A stretch of DNA of 64,000 nucleotides from positions 4,421,001 through 4,485,000 of the forward strand of contig NZ_CP084622.1 in assembly GCF_020422885.1 (NCBI RefSeq). The letters are read 5' to 3'. Positions within the stretch are counted from its first letter, which is position 1. Each line of letters opens with the position of its first letter. This document shows positions 35,773 through 43,745 of the stretch, piece after piece. Position numbers and translations under genes: made by a program. This DNA comes from Mesobacillus sp. S13 (GTDB lineage: Bacteria > Bacillota > Bacilli > Bacillales > Cytobacillaceae). The notes under the pieces were generated by a model. The model saw nothing but the letters and a program-made list of their open reading frames with translations. It ran no database searches and was not told the origin of the DNA.

Positions 35773-37107
35773 TCACTTTACTGCATTGCAGGCGATATGC
35801 ACTGCATCCCAAACTCCTGCAAAGGGCGGAGCATAACACAGGTCTGCCATTCCCAGGTCGTCAGCTGTCATATTCGCGTGGATCGCGACTGCAAAAATAT
35901 CGATCCTCAATACAACGCCTTTGTTGCCGATTGCTTGTGCACCAATAATTCTCCGTGTCCTTTTTTCGCAGATCAGCTTAATCCAAATCGGGGTTTGATT
36001 CGGGTAGTAACCTGGATGGTCCGCACTTTTTACAAATACAGTTGTATAATCAATGTTCAATTTCTTCGCGTCATCTTCTGACATTCCCGTCCTTGCCATC
36101 TCGAGGTCAAATACCTTGATGGCCGCGCTGCCGAGTGTACCGACGTACTTCTGGTGATCACCAGCAATATTCGCACCAGCCAGCCTGCCGCATTTATTGG
36201 CATTTGTCCCAAGCGGGATATAGCTGTTTTCTTCCATGACTTTGTTGTAGACAAGGGCGCAATCCCCGGCTGAATAAATATCCTTGATGTTCGTGCGCAT
36301 TTCCCTGTCAATCACAACCGCCCCATTCTCAGCAAGGGCAATTCCGGAGCCATCAAGGAAACCAGTTGCTGGCTTCACACCAAGGGACAGAAGGACCAGG
36401 TCTGCTTCATATTCACCACGGTCTGTTTGAACCTTCGCAACCTTTCCTTCGCCAGTGAAGCCTAGTACCTTTTCATTCAGGTTCAGCTGGACTCCCTGCT
36501 TGCGAAGCTCATCTTCGGCCATGTCGGTTATTTCTTGATCGAAGGTCCGCATGATCCTGTCTGACAGTTCAATGACTCGGATATTCTTGCCGAGATGGCC
36601 CATCGCTTCCGCCACCTCGATACCGATATAGCCCCCGCCGACAATGACCACATTCCTCACCTCTGGGTTGCTGGCAATCTCCTGCAGCCGGATCCCATCC
36701 TCCAAAGTCTTAAGAACATGGATATTCTCCAATTCCCTGCCGCTGAAAGGGGGGACGATTGGATGCGTGCCCGTGGCAATCATCAACTTATCATAGCTGT
36801 CGAGGAACATTCGCTTACTCTCTAAATCGCGGATCATGACCTGTTTTTTTTCCGGAACGACCTTGACGACCTCGTGCCTTAATTGGATTTCCATACCCAT
36901 TGATTCAAATTGTTCTTTTGTCCGGGCGATCATTTTTGTATAATCGTCATTTTCTCCAGAAACATAGTACGGAAGTCCGCAAGCACCATACGACAGAAAG
37001 CTGCCGCGTTCATAAACAGTGATCTGGGCATCCTTATCCATTCTGCTTAGTTTGGAAGCTGCAGACATCCCTGCTGCAACTCCGCCAATTACGATTAGCT
37101 TCATCAT
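35773..37107 (-). CDS. CoA-disulfide reductase / NADH oxidase-like flavoprotein
   Basis: 444 residues. FAD motif VIGGVAAGMSAASKLSRMD, redox Cys 43 in SYGACGLPYYVSGE, NAD(P) motif VIVGGGYIGIEVAEAMGHLG, second FAD motif DIYSAGDCALVYNKV, and the C-terminal dimer domain with ADHPGYYPNQTPIWIKL and YAPPFAGVWDAVHIACN. The single Cys and tail Tyr residues fit CoA-disulfide reductases and Nox-type oxidases. In this operon, which has no alcohol dehydrogenase, it could oxidise NADH or keep CoA reduced. ATGA overlap with the preceding gene. Confidence 0.88.
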   Translation of the reverse strand: MMKLIVIGGVAAGMSAASKLSRMDKDAQITVYERGSFLSYGACGLPYYVSGENDDYTKMIARTKEQFESMGMEIQLRHEVVKVVPEKKQVMIRDLESKRMFLDSYDKLMIATGTHPIVPPFSGRELENIHVLKTLEDGIRLQEIASNPEVRNVVIVGGGYIGIEVAEAMGHLGKNIRVIELSDRIMRTFDQEITDMAEDELRKQGVQLNLNEKVLGFTGEGKVAKVQTDRGEYEADLVLLSLGVKPATGFLDGSGIALAENGAVVIDREMRTNIKDIYSAGDCALVYNKVMEENSYIPLGTNANKCGRLAGANIAGDHQKYVGTLGSAAIKVFDLEMARTGMSEDDAKKLNIDYTTVFVKSADHPGYYPNQTPIWIKLICEKRTRRIIGAQAIGNKGVVLRIDIFAVAIHANMTADDLGMADLCYAPPFAGVWDAVHIACNAVK

Positions 37108-38264
37108 ATATTTCTCCCGGACATTATTTTTAAAATTTCATCCTCCGCTGCCTGTAGAGCTTCGGCAGGACTTTCTTTTCCAATAAAAGCTTGATGGATG
37201 TGATTATATAAAGGTGCCATCCTGTCCCCAGCATCATCCATCTTCGGCAAGGGCTTTGCATAACGGTTAATGGATTCCTGTAAAATGGGATACCACTCAT
37301 GATGCCCTGTCTCATAGGAGGATTTCCTTACAGGAGCGCCCGAGTAGCTTCCGACCACCCGGTCAATGGGGGGAGCAGTTAAGTAACGAAGGAATTCATT
37401 CGCAAGCTCTTTATTGGCCGAATTCTTATTGACGGCGAATCCCCAGGTTACATTCCACGCCGTAGGAATGATCGCAAAACCAACATCCTCTTTCTCGAGG
37501 CAGCGGTCATCCATGACAAATCCAAGCTGCCCGCCCCAAGTAATCGCAAGTGCTGAACGCTTTTCCTGGAATGCTTTCCTCACTTCGTCATTGCCATATG
37601 TATGTGAATCTTCAGGAGCGAATTTTCTGAGGGAAAGATACTTATTGAGTGCCTGCACTCCTTTTTCTTGATTAAAAGAAGGGCGGACCGATTTACCGTC
37701 GAATGCATCAATCCCTTCATTCCGTAAAAAAGGAAGGAAATCAAGGAAGATTTCACTTTCGTGCGCCTTCAGGCTGATCCCAGACATTCCATCCTGGCCG
37801 TGCAGTTTTTCCGCCAGTGAAATGATTGTATCTGTATCTATCACATCTGGAAGCTTGCCGCCAAAGGCTTGTTCAGCCAGGGATTTGCGATATAAAAGAA
37901 TATGCCCATCGCAAAAAGATGGGTACAGGTATGGTTTCCCTTCAAATGTTACTTCGTTACGGATTTCTTCCATTATGTCCACTTCATTGTAGGATTGGTG
38001 TTTTGGATCGTTTACTTCAGCGATATAGCCCTTTTTTATAAAATCCTTCAGCCACAGATGGCCGGCCACCATCACAATATCAAAGTCACTCTTTCCTTCA
38101 AGTGCTTCCATCATCATGGCATAATAGTCCACCCAGGGAACAATCTTGAAATGGACATGCATCTCCTTCGCTCTATTATAGGTGTCAATGATGGAATAAC
38201 GAGGATCTGTATACGCATAGACTGCAGGATCGCCGACTGCTAGAACTTTTAAGATTGAAAACAT
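37104..38264 (-). CDS. extracellular-solute-binding-like protein without signal peptide
   Basis: About 386 residues from the ATG at 38264, chosen because AGGTGGTGG lies 8 bases before it; longer GTG starts exist to 38279. The fold pattern is that of family 1 solute-binding proteins (DFDIVMVAGHLWLKDFIKKGYIAEV, LYPSFCDGHILLYRKSL, SALAITWGGQLGFVMDD, WGFAVNKNSANKELANEFLRYL). Yet there is no signal peptide or lipobox (it begins MFSILKVLAVGDPAVYAYTD) and no permease gene beside it. Likely cytosolic, possibly a sensor, chaperone or cargo-related protein of the BMC. Overlaps the flavoprotein gene by 4 bases. Confidence 0.8.
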   Translation of the reverse strand: MFSILKVLAVGDPAVYAYTDPRYSIIDTYNRAKEMHVHFKIVPWVDYYAMMMEALEGKSDFDIVMVAGHLWLKDFIKKGYIAEVNDPKHQSYNEVDIMEEIRNEVTFEGKPYLYPSFCDGHILLYRKSLAEQAFGGKLPDVIDTDTIISLAEKLHGQDGMSGISLKAHESEIFLDFLPFLRNEGIDAFDGKSVRPSFNQEKGVQALNKYLSLRKFAPEDSHTYGNDEVRKAFQEKRSALAITWGGQLGFVMDDRCLEKEDVGFAIIPTAWNVTWGFAVNKNSANKELANEFLRYLTAPPIDRVVGSYSGAPVRKSSYETGHHEWYPILQESINRYAKPLPKMDDAGDRMAPLYNHIHQAFIGKESPAEALQAAEDEILKIMSGRNI

Positions 38265-38287
38265 TTGAGTTTCCACCACCTGTCATC

Positions 38288-38548
38288 TTACTCTTTTTTT
38301 AATGGTTCATGATCGATGATGCCTACCACAGCAGCATCGATCGGTGCCTTCCTGCTCAGGCCGTTTTCCACCACACTGCCCCGGGAAACGAGGACTAGCT
38401 CGCCAATACCAGCGCCAATCTCATCCGCCGCCACGAAGCTATCCTCGACACCCCCGAAATAAGGCTGGATGACAAGGAGCTTGAACCCTTGCAATTCATT
38501 ATATTTTCTCGTTGATACGACATTGCTGATTACCCGGCCCATGATCAT
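38288..38548 (-). CDS. BMC vertex protein, EutN/CcmL family
   Basis: 86 residues. MGRVISNVVSTRKYNELQGFKLLVIQP, VAADEIGAGIGELVLVSRGS and APIDAAVVGIIDH are the hallmarks of the pentameric shell protein that caps microcompartment vertices. GGGGGCGTG precedes the ATG. Only one such gene is present in the operon, which is enough for a closed shell. Confidence 0.93.
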   Translation of the reverse strand: MIMGRVISNVVSTRKYNELQGFKLLVIQPYFGGVEDSFVAADEIGAGIGELVLVSRGSVVENGLSRKAPIDAAVVGIIDHEPLKKE

Positions 38549-38563
38549 GTTTCACGCCCCCTT

Positions 38564-39229
38564 TTAGGGAATAATTTTTAGCAGCTCGTTCCCTGCCAGT
38601 CCAAATGCATTCGCATCATCTGTATCGATATGCATATCCAATGCGTAGTTCTCTCTGATCCTGATTGTCACTTGACCCATGATGCCCGCCTTCTCTCCGT
38701 CTACCAAAACAGACACCTTTTGTTTGTCGCGGACGCCGAACTGTGCAGCGTCTTTCGGAGTCATATGGATGTGACGATCGGCAATGATACAGCCCTCCTG
38801 TAAAACCACTTTCCCCTTAGGACCGATAATCGAGATCGGTGAAGAGCCTGCTAGATTGCCAGAGTTGCGTACAGGAGGGTTGAGGCCGAGCTTCCGGGCA
38901 TCGGTCCTCGCGATTTCCACCTGTGTTTGACTCCTTAGCGGTCCAAGAATCCGCACCTTCTCGATTTTGCCTTTCGGACCTTCGATTGTCACTTGCTCAT
39001 TGCAGGCGAATTGCCCCGGCTGGGAGATTTCTTTCAGCTTCGTCAAGGTGTAACCTTCGCCAAACAGCTGGTTGACATGTTCTTGCTGAAGGTGGACGTG
39101 CCTGGCCGATACGCTTACAGGGACATATTCTTTTGGAGTTGGTTGATCCAAAAGATTGTGCTTCTTTAGTTCCTCAACTACGGATCTCGTAATCTCAGAT
39201 AATAATTCATGATGATTGATGTTCATCAT
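38564..39229 (-). CDS. pduL: phosphate propanoyltransferase PduL
   Basis: 221 residues. PduL hallmarks: VPVSVSARHVHLQQEHVNQLFG (zinc His), GPLRSQTQVEIARTDARKLGL, ADRHIHMTPKDAAQFGV (second His pair) and the terminal DANAFGL motif. It converts an acyl-CoA to acyl-phosphate, freeing CoA within the shell. The first ~25 residues (HHELLSEITRSVVEELKKHNLL) form an amphipathic helix followed by a linker, like an encapsulation peptide. Start codon overlaps the stop of the preceding shell gene (TAATG). Confidence 0.93.
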   Translation of the reverse strand: MMNINHHELLSEITRSVVEELKKHNLLDQPTPKEYVPVSVSARHVHLQQEHVNQLFGEGYTLTKLKEISQPGQFACNEQVTIEGPKGKIEKVRILGPLRSQTQVEIARTDARKLGLNPPVRNSGNLAGSSPISIIGPKGKVVLQEGCIIADRHIHMTPKDAAQFGVRDKQKVSVLVDGEKAGIMGQVTIRIRENYALDMHIDTDDANAFGLAGNELLKIIP

Positions 39230-39504
39230 TATTTAATTCCAGTCAATAATTTTGCTACATCTCCATGAGGTCTTGGAATGACATGAACTGCAACTAGCTC
39301 TCCAACTCTTTGAGCCGCTTCCGCACCGACTTCAGTCGCCGCCTTTACTGCTCCTACTTCACCAGTCACGATAACAGATACAAGTCCAGAGCCGATTTTT
39401 TCACTGCCCACGATTTCAACATTTGCTGCTTTCAGCATTGCATCCGCTGCTTCAATTGCCGCTGTAAGACCTCTTGTTTCAATAATCCCTAATGATCCAT
39501 TCAT
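39229..39504 (-). CDS. BMC-H hexameric shell protein (copy 2)
   Basis: 91 residues, one BMC domain: [53 protein letters not shown] and [13 protein letters not shown]. It differs from the gene at 39650 at only about ten positions, a recent duplication like the PduA/PduJ pair. AGGAGG stands 8 bases before the ATG. Forms the facets of the shell; the pore-lining loop is KIGSG. Confidence 0.95.
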   Translation of the reverse strand: MNGSLGIIETRGLTAAIEAADAMLKAANVEIVGSEKIGSGLVSVIVTGEVGAVKAATEVGAEAAQRVGELVAVHVIPRPHGDVAKLLTGIK

Positions 39505-39547
39505 TTAAAGTTCCTCCTGAATTATGGTTATTTGGTTTTAATAAGAG

Positions 39548-39591
39548 GGAGAAAGCTCGTTAGATATCTATCTTTTTGTAAAACTTTCTCC
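39548..39591 (-). other. hairpin between the duplicated shell genes
   Basis: GGAGAAAG and CTTTCTCC pair across a 28-base loop in the 145-base gap between the two BMC-H genes, the only sizeable gap in the operon. It may stabilise or process the mRNA and set shell-protein ratios. Confidence 0.4.
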
Positions 39592-39649
39592 ATTCTACTG
39601 CCCGAATGGCTTCTCGACCCTAACAATCTGACTTACAAAAGTAACTAGA

Positions 39650-39925
39650 TTACATGCTTGGCAGTAGCTTCGTGATATCACCGTGCGGTCTTGGGATGAC
39701 GTGGACTGCAACTAGTTCTCCGACGCGCTGTGCTGCTTCTGCTCCGACTTCTGTTGCTGCCTTGACTGCTCCTACATCGCCCTTGACGATAACGGACACT
39801 AATCCTGATCCAATTTTTTCGCTGCCTACAATTTCAACGTTGGCTGCTTTCAACATTGCATCTGCTGCTTCAATTGCTGCAGTAAGACCTCTTGTTTCGA
39901 TTAAACCGATAGATTCATTCATCAT
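39650..39925 (-). CDS. BMC-H hexameric shell protein (copy 1)
   Basis: 91 residues, single BMC domain with [30 protein letters not shown] pore loop, [42 protein letters not shown] precedes two consecutive ATG codons; the second (39922) has the better spacing. Overlaps the end of the gene at 39922. Main facet tile together with its near-identical copy. Confidence 0.95.
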   Translation of the reverse strand: MMNESIGLIETRGLTAAIEAADAMLKAANVEIVGSEKIGSGLVSVIVKGDVGAVKAATEVGAEAAQRVGELVAVHVIPRPHGDITKLLPSM

Positions 39926-40380
39926 TTTTCCTCCTCAGATTCATTAAATTCTTTTCGACTTTCTACTTCATCAATGATTTCCTCAACGTCAATGTCATCC
40001 ATATCTGCATCTTTCATTGCTTCATAAACCTCACCAAGCATATCCTTGCTTTTTTCCACGTCAGTCTCCGTCTCCTCCGCATCTGCAGCCAATTGGGCTG
40101 GAACAATGAATTTCATGATTTCTTCATGCGGATTCATGATGGCAAGGGCCATTTTTAGCGGATTGCCCGGCTTTCCTTCACAGACCTGTCTTGCGATTTC
40201 GATTGCAGCTTTAATGTCTGATACACTGCCTCCGATGATCAAACTGACCAGTCTGCCGCCCAGGTAATTCTCTGAGGTCAGAAATTCAACGTTTGCCCCT
40301 TTGCAGACAGCATCCAATATTTCTGATGCGATGGTAAAATATTGTGTTTCTATGACACCTATTGCTTCGTATCGGTTCAT
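39922..40380 (-). CDS. BMC-domain shell protein with long acidic tail
   Basis: 152 residues. The BMC domain occupies about 1-95 ([58 protein letters not shown]). After it comes a tail of about 50 residues packed with Asp and Glu (for example [22 protein letters not shown]), unusual for shell proteins. The pore loop is YLGG rather than KIGSG. The tail might bind cargo, cations or the cytosolic face. Overlaps both neighbours by 4 bases. Confidence 0.88.
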   Translation of the reverse strand: MNRYEAIGVIETQYFTIASEILDAVCKGANVEFLTSENYLGGRLVSLIIGGSVSDIKAAIEIARQVCEGKPGNPLKMALAIMNPHEEIMKFIVPAQLAADAEETETDVEKSKDMLGEVYEAMKDADMDDIDVEEIIDEVESRKEFNESEEEK

Positions 40381-40664
40381 TGTTCACCGCCTTCTGCTGA
40401 ATCCGTCAGCTTTTCCAAACCTTCATATGGCCTTGGGATTACCCTGGCCGCTATCAGTTCCCCATACTCGGCCGCAGTCTCCTGGCCCACTTCGATTGCA
40501 TGCTGGACAGACGCCAAATCCCCGCGGACGATGATGGACACCATCCCAGTTCCAATCCTTTTAATGCTAGCAATCTCGATGTATGCGGATTTGATCATTC
40601 TGTCAGCGCAGGTTAAAGCGTTTACATTTCCGACGACTTCAATGATTCCCAGTGAATGCTTCAC
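40377..40664 (-). CDS. BMC-H shell protein
   Basis: About 95 residues. LGIIEVVGNVNALTCADRMIKSAYIEIASIKRIGTGMVSIIVRGDLASVQHAIEVG and LIAARVIPRPYEGLEKL define one BMC domain. The GTG at 40664 is preferred since GAGGTGA lies just before it; the GTG at 40673 overlaps that site. The pore loop RIGTG differs from the other hexamers, suggesting different permeability. Confidence 0.92.
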   Translation of the reverse strand: MKHSLGIIEVVGNVNALTCADRMIKSAYIEIASIKRIGTGMVSIIVRGDLASVQHAIEVGQETAAEYGELIAARVIPRPYEGLEKLTDSAEGGEQ

Positions 40665-40686
40665 CTGTCTCACCTCTTGCCATGAC

Positions 40687-41010
40687 TTAAGACTTAATCT
40701 TGACCTTTCCCACCGGAAGAAGTTTCTCGATTCCTTTCGATGCAGAAGAGATCATATGAGCAGAAATATCCGCTACATCTATATACTTTGCGGCTTCATG
40801 TTCTGCAGCTTCCAGCGCGACTTTAACATCTGATACCGATCCGGTGAATTTCACCTGGATTACCACCGGTATTGGTGCATGATCGCCGGCAGAAGGATTA
40901 TTGCAGTCCATTCCTTCGATTTTTATGTTTGCTGCCTTACAAGCCTGATTCATGGCAGCCAGTGTGACACTGTACCCTTGCACTTCCAATAACCCAATTG
41001 CATTCCCCAT
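40687..41010 (-). CDS. BMC-domain shell protein with inserted loop
   Basis: 107 residues. AIGLLEVQGYSVTLAAMNQACKAANIKIEGMDCNNPSAGDHAPIPVVIQVKFTGSVSDVKVALEAAEHEAAKY is a BMC domain with a longer loop (about residues 34-47, containing a Cys) where others have the short pore loop. First shell gene after the aldehyde dehydrogenase. The altered pore could pass a larger or charged molecule or bind a metal (inference). Confidence 0.88.
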   Translation of the reverse strand: MGNAIGLLEVQGYSVTLAAMNQACKAANIKIEGMDCNNPSAGDHAPIPVVIQVKFTGSVSDVKVALEAAEHEAAKYIDVADISAHMISSASKGIEKLLPVGKVKIKS

Positions 41011-41020
41011 CTTCCATCAC

Positions 41021-42571
41021 CTACCCTATGATTCGAAATCCACCTTCAGCTAACACACAGCGCCTTTGTCTTGTAAAAGTTTTCGCCGAAGTGATTCCTT
41101 CACCCGTAGGCCCGGCGATTGTCATCGTTGTAAAGCCTTCGCCACCAAACCCGACTCCAGCTAGAGATGAAGCATTTTTTACAAAAATGGTCGTCTCGAC
41201 TGCTCTAGCAAATCGAGTTAGATGATCAACATTCTTGGAGTGCATGATTGCCGTATGGCGGTTTCCATGCTCCGCCTTCACTGCAAAATCAATTGCTTCA
41301 TCCAGCGACTTAGTCCGCACGATCGGAAGGACTGGCATCATTTGCTCCAGCTGGACAAATGGATGGTCAAAATCGACATCACATATAAGCAGCCTGACCT
41401 CACCATTCGTTACGACTCCTATTTCTTTTAGAAAAGCCGACGCCGGCTGGCCTACCCATTTTTTCGCCACATGGTACTCGCGTTTTGAATCAAGCGAACA
41501 TCCCTGCGCCAGTTGCTTTTCATTTTCTTCTAGAGCAAAGCTCATTACTTTCTCTAGCTGATACTGATCAAGCATATACGCTCCGTTGTTCAGCATATGA
41601 AAAACCAGATCATCAGCAGCTGAGTCGAGGACAAATACTTCTTTTTCAGCGATGCACAGGATGTTGTTATCAAAAGATGCTCCATCGATGATCGATTTTG
41701 CAGCATGTTCCAAATCAGCTGTATTATCCACGACTACAGGTGGATTGCCTGCTCCGGCTCCAACCGCCTTTTTACCAGACTTAAGGAGTGTTTTCACGAG
41801 GCCGGGACCACCCGTTCCTACTAACATACGAATCTTCGGACTATCAATTAAGACCTGCATCGTATCCAGGGTAGGATTGCCAACCATTGTGATTAGATTT
41901 TCAGGTCCACCCGCAGCCTTGATCGCCTTATTTAACAACCGGACCATATAGGCACAGGAGTTTTTAGAAGAAGGATGGACATTGAACACCACTGCATTGC
42001 CCGCAGCTAGCATTCCAATTGAGTTATTGAGGATGGTTTCAGTCGGATTTGTCACAGGCGTCACTGCCCCAATCAAGCCGAATGGTGCTTCCTCAACGAT
42101 GGTCAAACCATCATCACCTGAAAATGCCTCTGTTTTCAGGATTTCAGTTCCCGGTGTATGTAAAGCTGTCAATTCATGCTTGGCAACTTTATCGGCGACA
42201 TTGCCAAGCTTTGTTTCCTCATGGACCATATTGGCGAGGTTTTCTTTTTCCGCTAAAACTGCCTGCCGCATGGCAGAGAGAATTCTTTCCCGGTCCTTCA
42301 GCTGGAAATTCCTCATAAATTCAAGCTGTGCCTTGTGGCCTGCCTCGACTGCGTCCCCCATCGAAGCGAACACTCCATGGTCCCCTTGCGGCTGTATCGT
42401 AGATATCTGCGGCTTGGCTGATGTTGCTATTTGCTGCTCAGGATGGACAGCCTGCTTCATTTTTATAGGAGTATTAGCAGACTGCGGCATCTCTTTCATC
42501 ACAGCTTCAACATTTTGCAGGACAGATTGAACGATTTTTTGGATATCCTGTTCAGAAATCTGGGTGCTCAA
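41021..42571 (-). CDS. CoA-acylating aldehyde dehydrogenase (EutE/PduP type)
   Basis: 516 residues. N-terminal helix SEQDIQKIVQSVLQNVEAVM plus a Pro/Gln-rich linker is a typical encapsulation peptide. The catalytic domain has APFGLIGAVTPVTNPTETILNNSIGMLAAGNAVVFNVHP (NAD/CoA site), VGTGGPGLV, GAGNPPVVVD and active-site Cys 306 in GASFDNNILCIAEKEV. Oxidises an aldehyde to acyl-CoA with NAD+. The start appears to be TTG at 42571, 7 bases after AAGGGGG. Directly downstream of the aldolase whose product it would consume. Confidence 0.93.
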   Translation of the reverse strand: MSTQISEQDIQKIVQSVLQNVEAVMKEMPQSANTPIKMKQAVHPEQQIATSAKPQISTIQPQGDHGVFASMGDAVEAGHKAQLEFMRNFQLKDRERILSAMRQAVLAEKENLANMVHEETKLGNVADKVAKHELTALHTPGTEILKTEAFSGDDGLTIVEEAPFGLIGAVTPVTNPTETILNNSIGMLAAGNAVVFNVHPSSKNSCAYMVRLLNKAIKAAGGPENLITMVGNPTLDTMQVLIDSPKIRMLVGTGGPGLVKTLLKSGKKAVGAGAGNPPVVVDNTADLEHAAKSIIDGASFDNNILCIAEKEVFVLDSAADDLVFHMLNNGAYMLDQYQLEKVMSFALEENEKQLAQGCSLDSKREYHVAKKWVGQPASAFLKEIGVVTNGEVRLLICDVDFDHPFVQLEQMMPVLPIVRTKSLDEAIDFAVKAEHGNRHTAIMHSKNVDHLTRFARAVETTIFVKNASSLAGVGFGGEGFTTMTIAGPTGEGITSAKTFTRQRRCVLAEGGFRIIG

Positions 42572-42583
42572 ATTGCTTCCCCC

Positions 42584-43387
42584 TTACTTAAGATATTTTC
42601 TCAACACATCTTCAGTAACCTTCCTGACGATCGATTCAATCAGTTGGTCATTGCTTTGTGCGGGCTCTGCTTTTTCAGCAGCCTTCACTTTTTCGCCATT
42701 ATCACAAGTTGGAACTCCACCCGTTTTGATGCCCATCTTTTCACGGATGTCGATCAAATCGGATATTTGCGCACAATTCAGCTCATTGGTTTTATTGATG
42801 ATATTGTTGGAATACATGAGCATCAGCGCATAGTGTTCAAGTGACTCCATGCGGTAGTAGGCTTGCATGAGGTCGCTTCCCCATGTAAGGGCACCGTGGT
42901 TGGCAAGGAGAACCGCATTATAATCCTTGCAATATGGAGCGATTGAATCCGGAACTTCCTGTGTGCCTGGCGTAGCATAGGGTGCCACTGGTACAGTTCC
43001 TAAAATGACGACCGCTTCCGGGGAAACCGGCTGATCCAGGCTAATACCTGCGATTGCATAAGAAGTGGCTACAGGTGGATGGGCATGGACCACCGCATTC
43101 ACATCTGGGTTTTCATGATAGACACGCAAGTGCATCTTCACTTCTGAAGATGGTTTTAACTTGCCGGAAATCACTTTTCCAGATAAGTCCATTTTCACCA
43201 TCATGTCCGGTGTCATGAACCCCTTGCTCACTCCTGTAGGTGTCGTCCAAATCGTATTCGGACCAACTTTCACAGAAATATTGCCATCATTGGCTGCTAC
43301 AAAGTTCTTGTTGTATACTCTTCTGCCAATCTCACAAATCAATTTCTTTGCCTCGAAATCAGACAGATACTTGTTGTTCGTAACCAT
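42584..43387 (-). CDS. class II aldolase (sugar-1-phosphate aldolase) with C-terminal encapsulation helix
   Basis: 267 residues. Zn ligands His 101 and His 103 (VVHAHPPVA) and His 164 (LLANHGALTWG), acid/base Glu 82, and phosphate-binding FVAANDGNISVK / PTGVSKG place it with fuculose-, rhamnulose- and methylthioribulose-1-phosphate aldolases. These cleave a ketose-1-phosphate to DHAP plus an aldehyde. After an Ala/Glu linker (about 225-245) the tail DQLIESIVRKVTEDVLRKYL is an amphipathic helix like BMC targeting peptides. First gene of the operon, with AGGAG before its ATG. Substrate inferred from the linked mtnK-mtnA genes. Confidence 0.9.
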   Translation of the reverse strand: MVTNNKYLSDFEAKKLICEIGRRVYNKNFVAANDGNISVKVGPNTIWTTPTGVSKGFMTPDMMVKMDLSGKVISGKLKPSSEVKMHLRVYHENPDVNAVVHAHPPVATSYAIAGISLDQPVSPEAVVILGTVPVAPYATPGTQEVPDSIAPYCKDYNAVLLANHGALTWGSDLMQAYYRMESLEHYALMLMYSNNIINKTNELNCAQISDLIDIREKMGIKTGGVPTCDNGEKVKAAEKAEPAQSNDQLIESIVRKVTEDVLRKYLK

Positions 43388-43469
43388 CTATTACATCTCC
43401 TAACTATTCACTTGCAAAAGGGTTCTGCAAAACAATATAAATCTTAAAAAACCCCAATCTTCTTACTTT

Positions 43470-43499
43470 AATATTCTTACTTAACCTTAGTTTTGTCAA
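43470..43499 (-). promoter_or_regulatory. BMC operon promoter
   Basis: Consensus -35 TTGACA (43494-43499 on the minus strand) and an AATATT -10 (43470-43475), 18 bases apart, about 80 bases before the aldolase start. Confidence 0.6.
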
Positions 43500-43559
43500 T
43501 GTTTATTTCTGTTTTGTTGTGATTTTCCCACCAAAAACCACACAAACAGACAACAGACC
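43500..43559. promoter_or_regulatory. A/C-rich direct repeats, candidate DeoR-type operator
   Basis: Just upstream of the -35, the minus strand reads CACAACAAAACAGAAATAAA, and ACAAACAGACAACAGACC follows on the plus strand (43542-43559). Similar ACAACATAAAACAATAAAA occurs upstream of the mtn/ABC operon (51137-51159). DeoR-family regulators often bind such short direct repeats; assignment to the neighbouring regulator is inference. Confidence 0.4.
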
Positions 43560-43745
43560 ATAATAATATCTATTTTCGTTGTAGTTTAAATCCGCCTCAC
43601 ACCTGTAGCCCTAACTCATAATCTATTAAAATGCAGCATCACTCGTGTGATAAAAATAATCACCATTACAGTGTTCTTCTTTTCTATATAAACCCAAACA
43701 AAAGTGGTATAATACAAAATAACCAATGGCATTAAGGAGAATACG

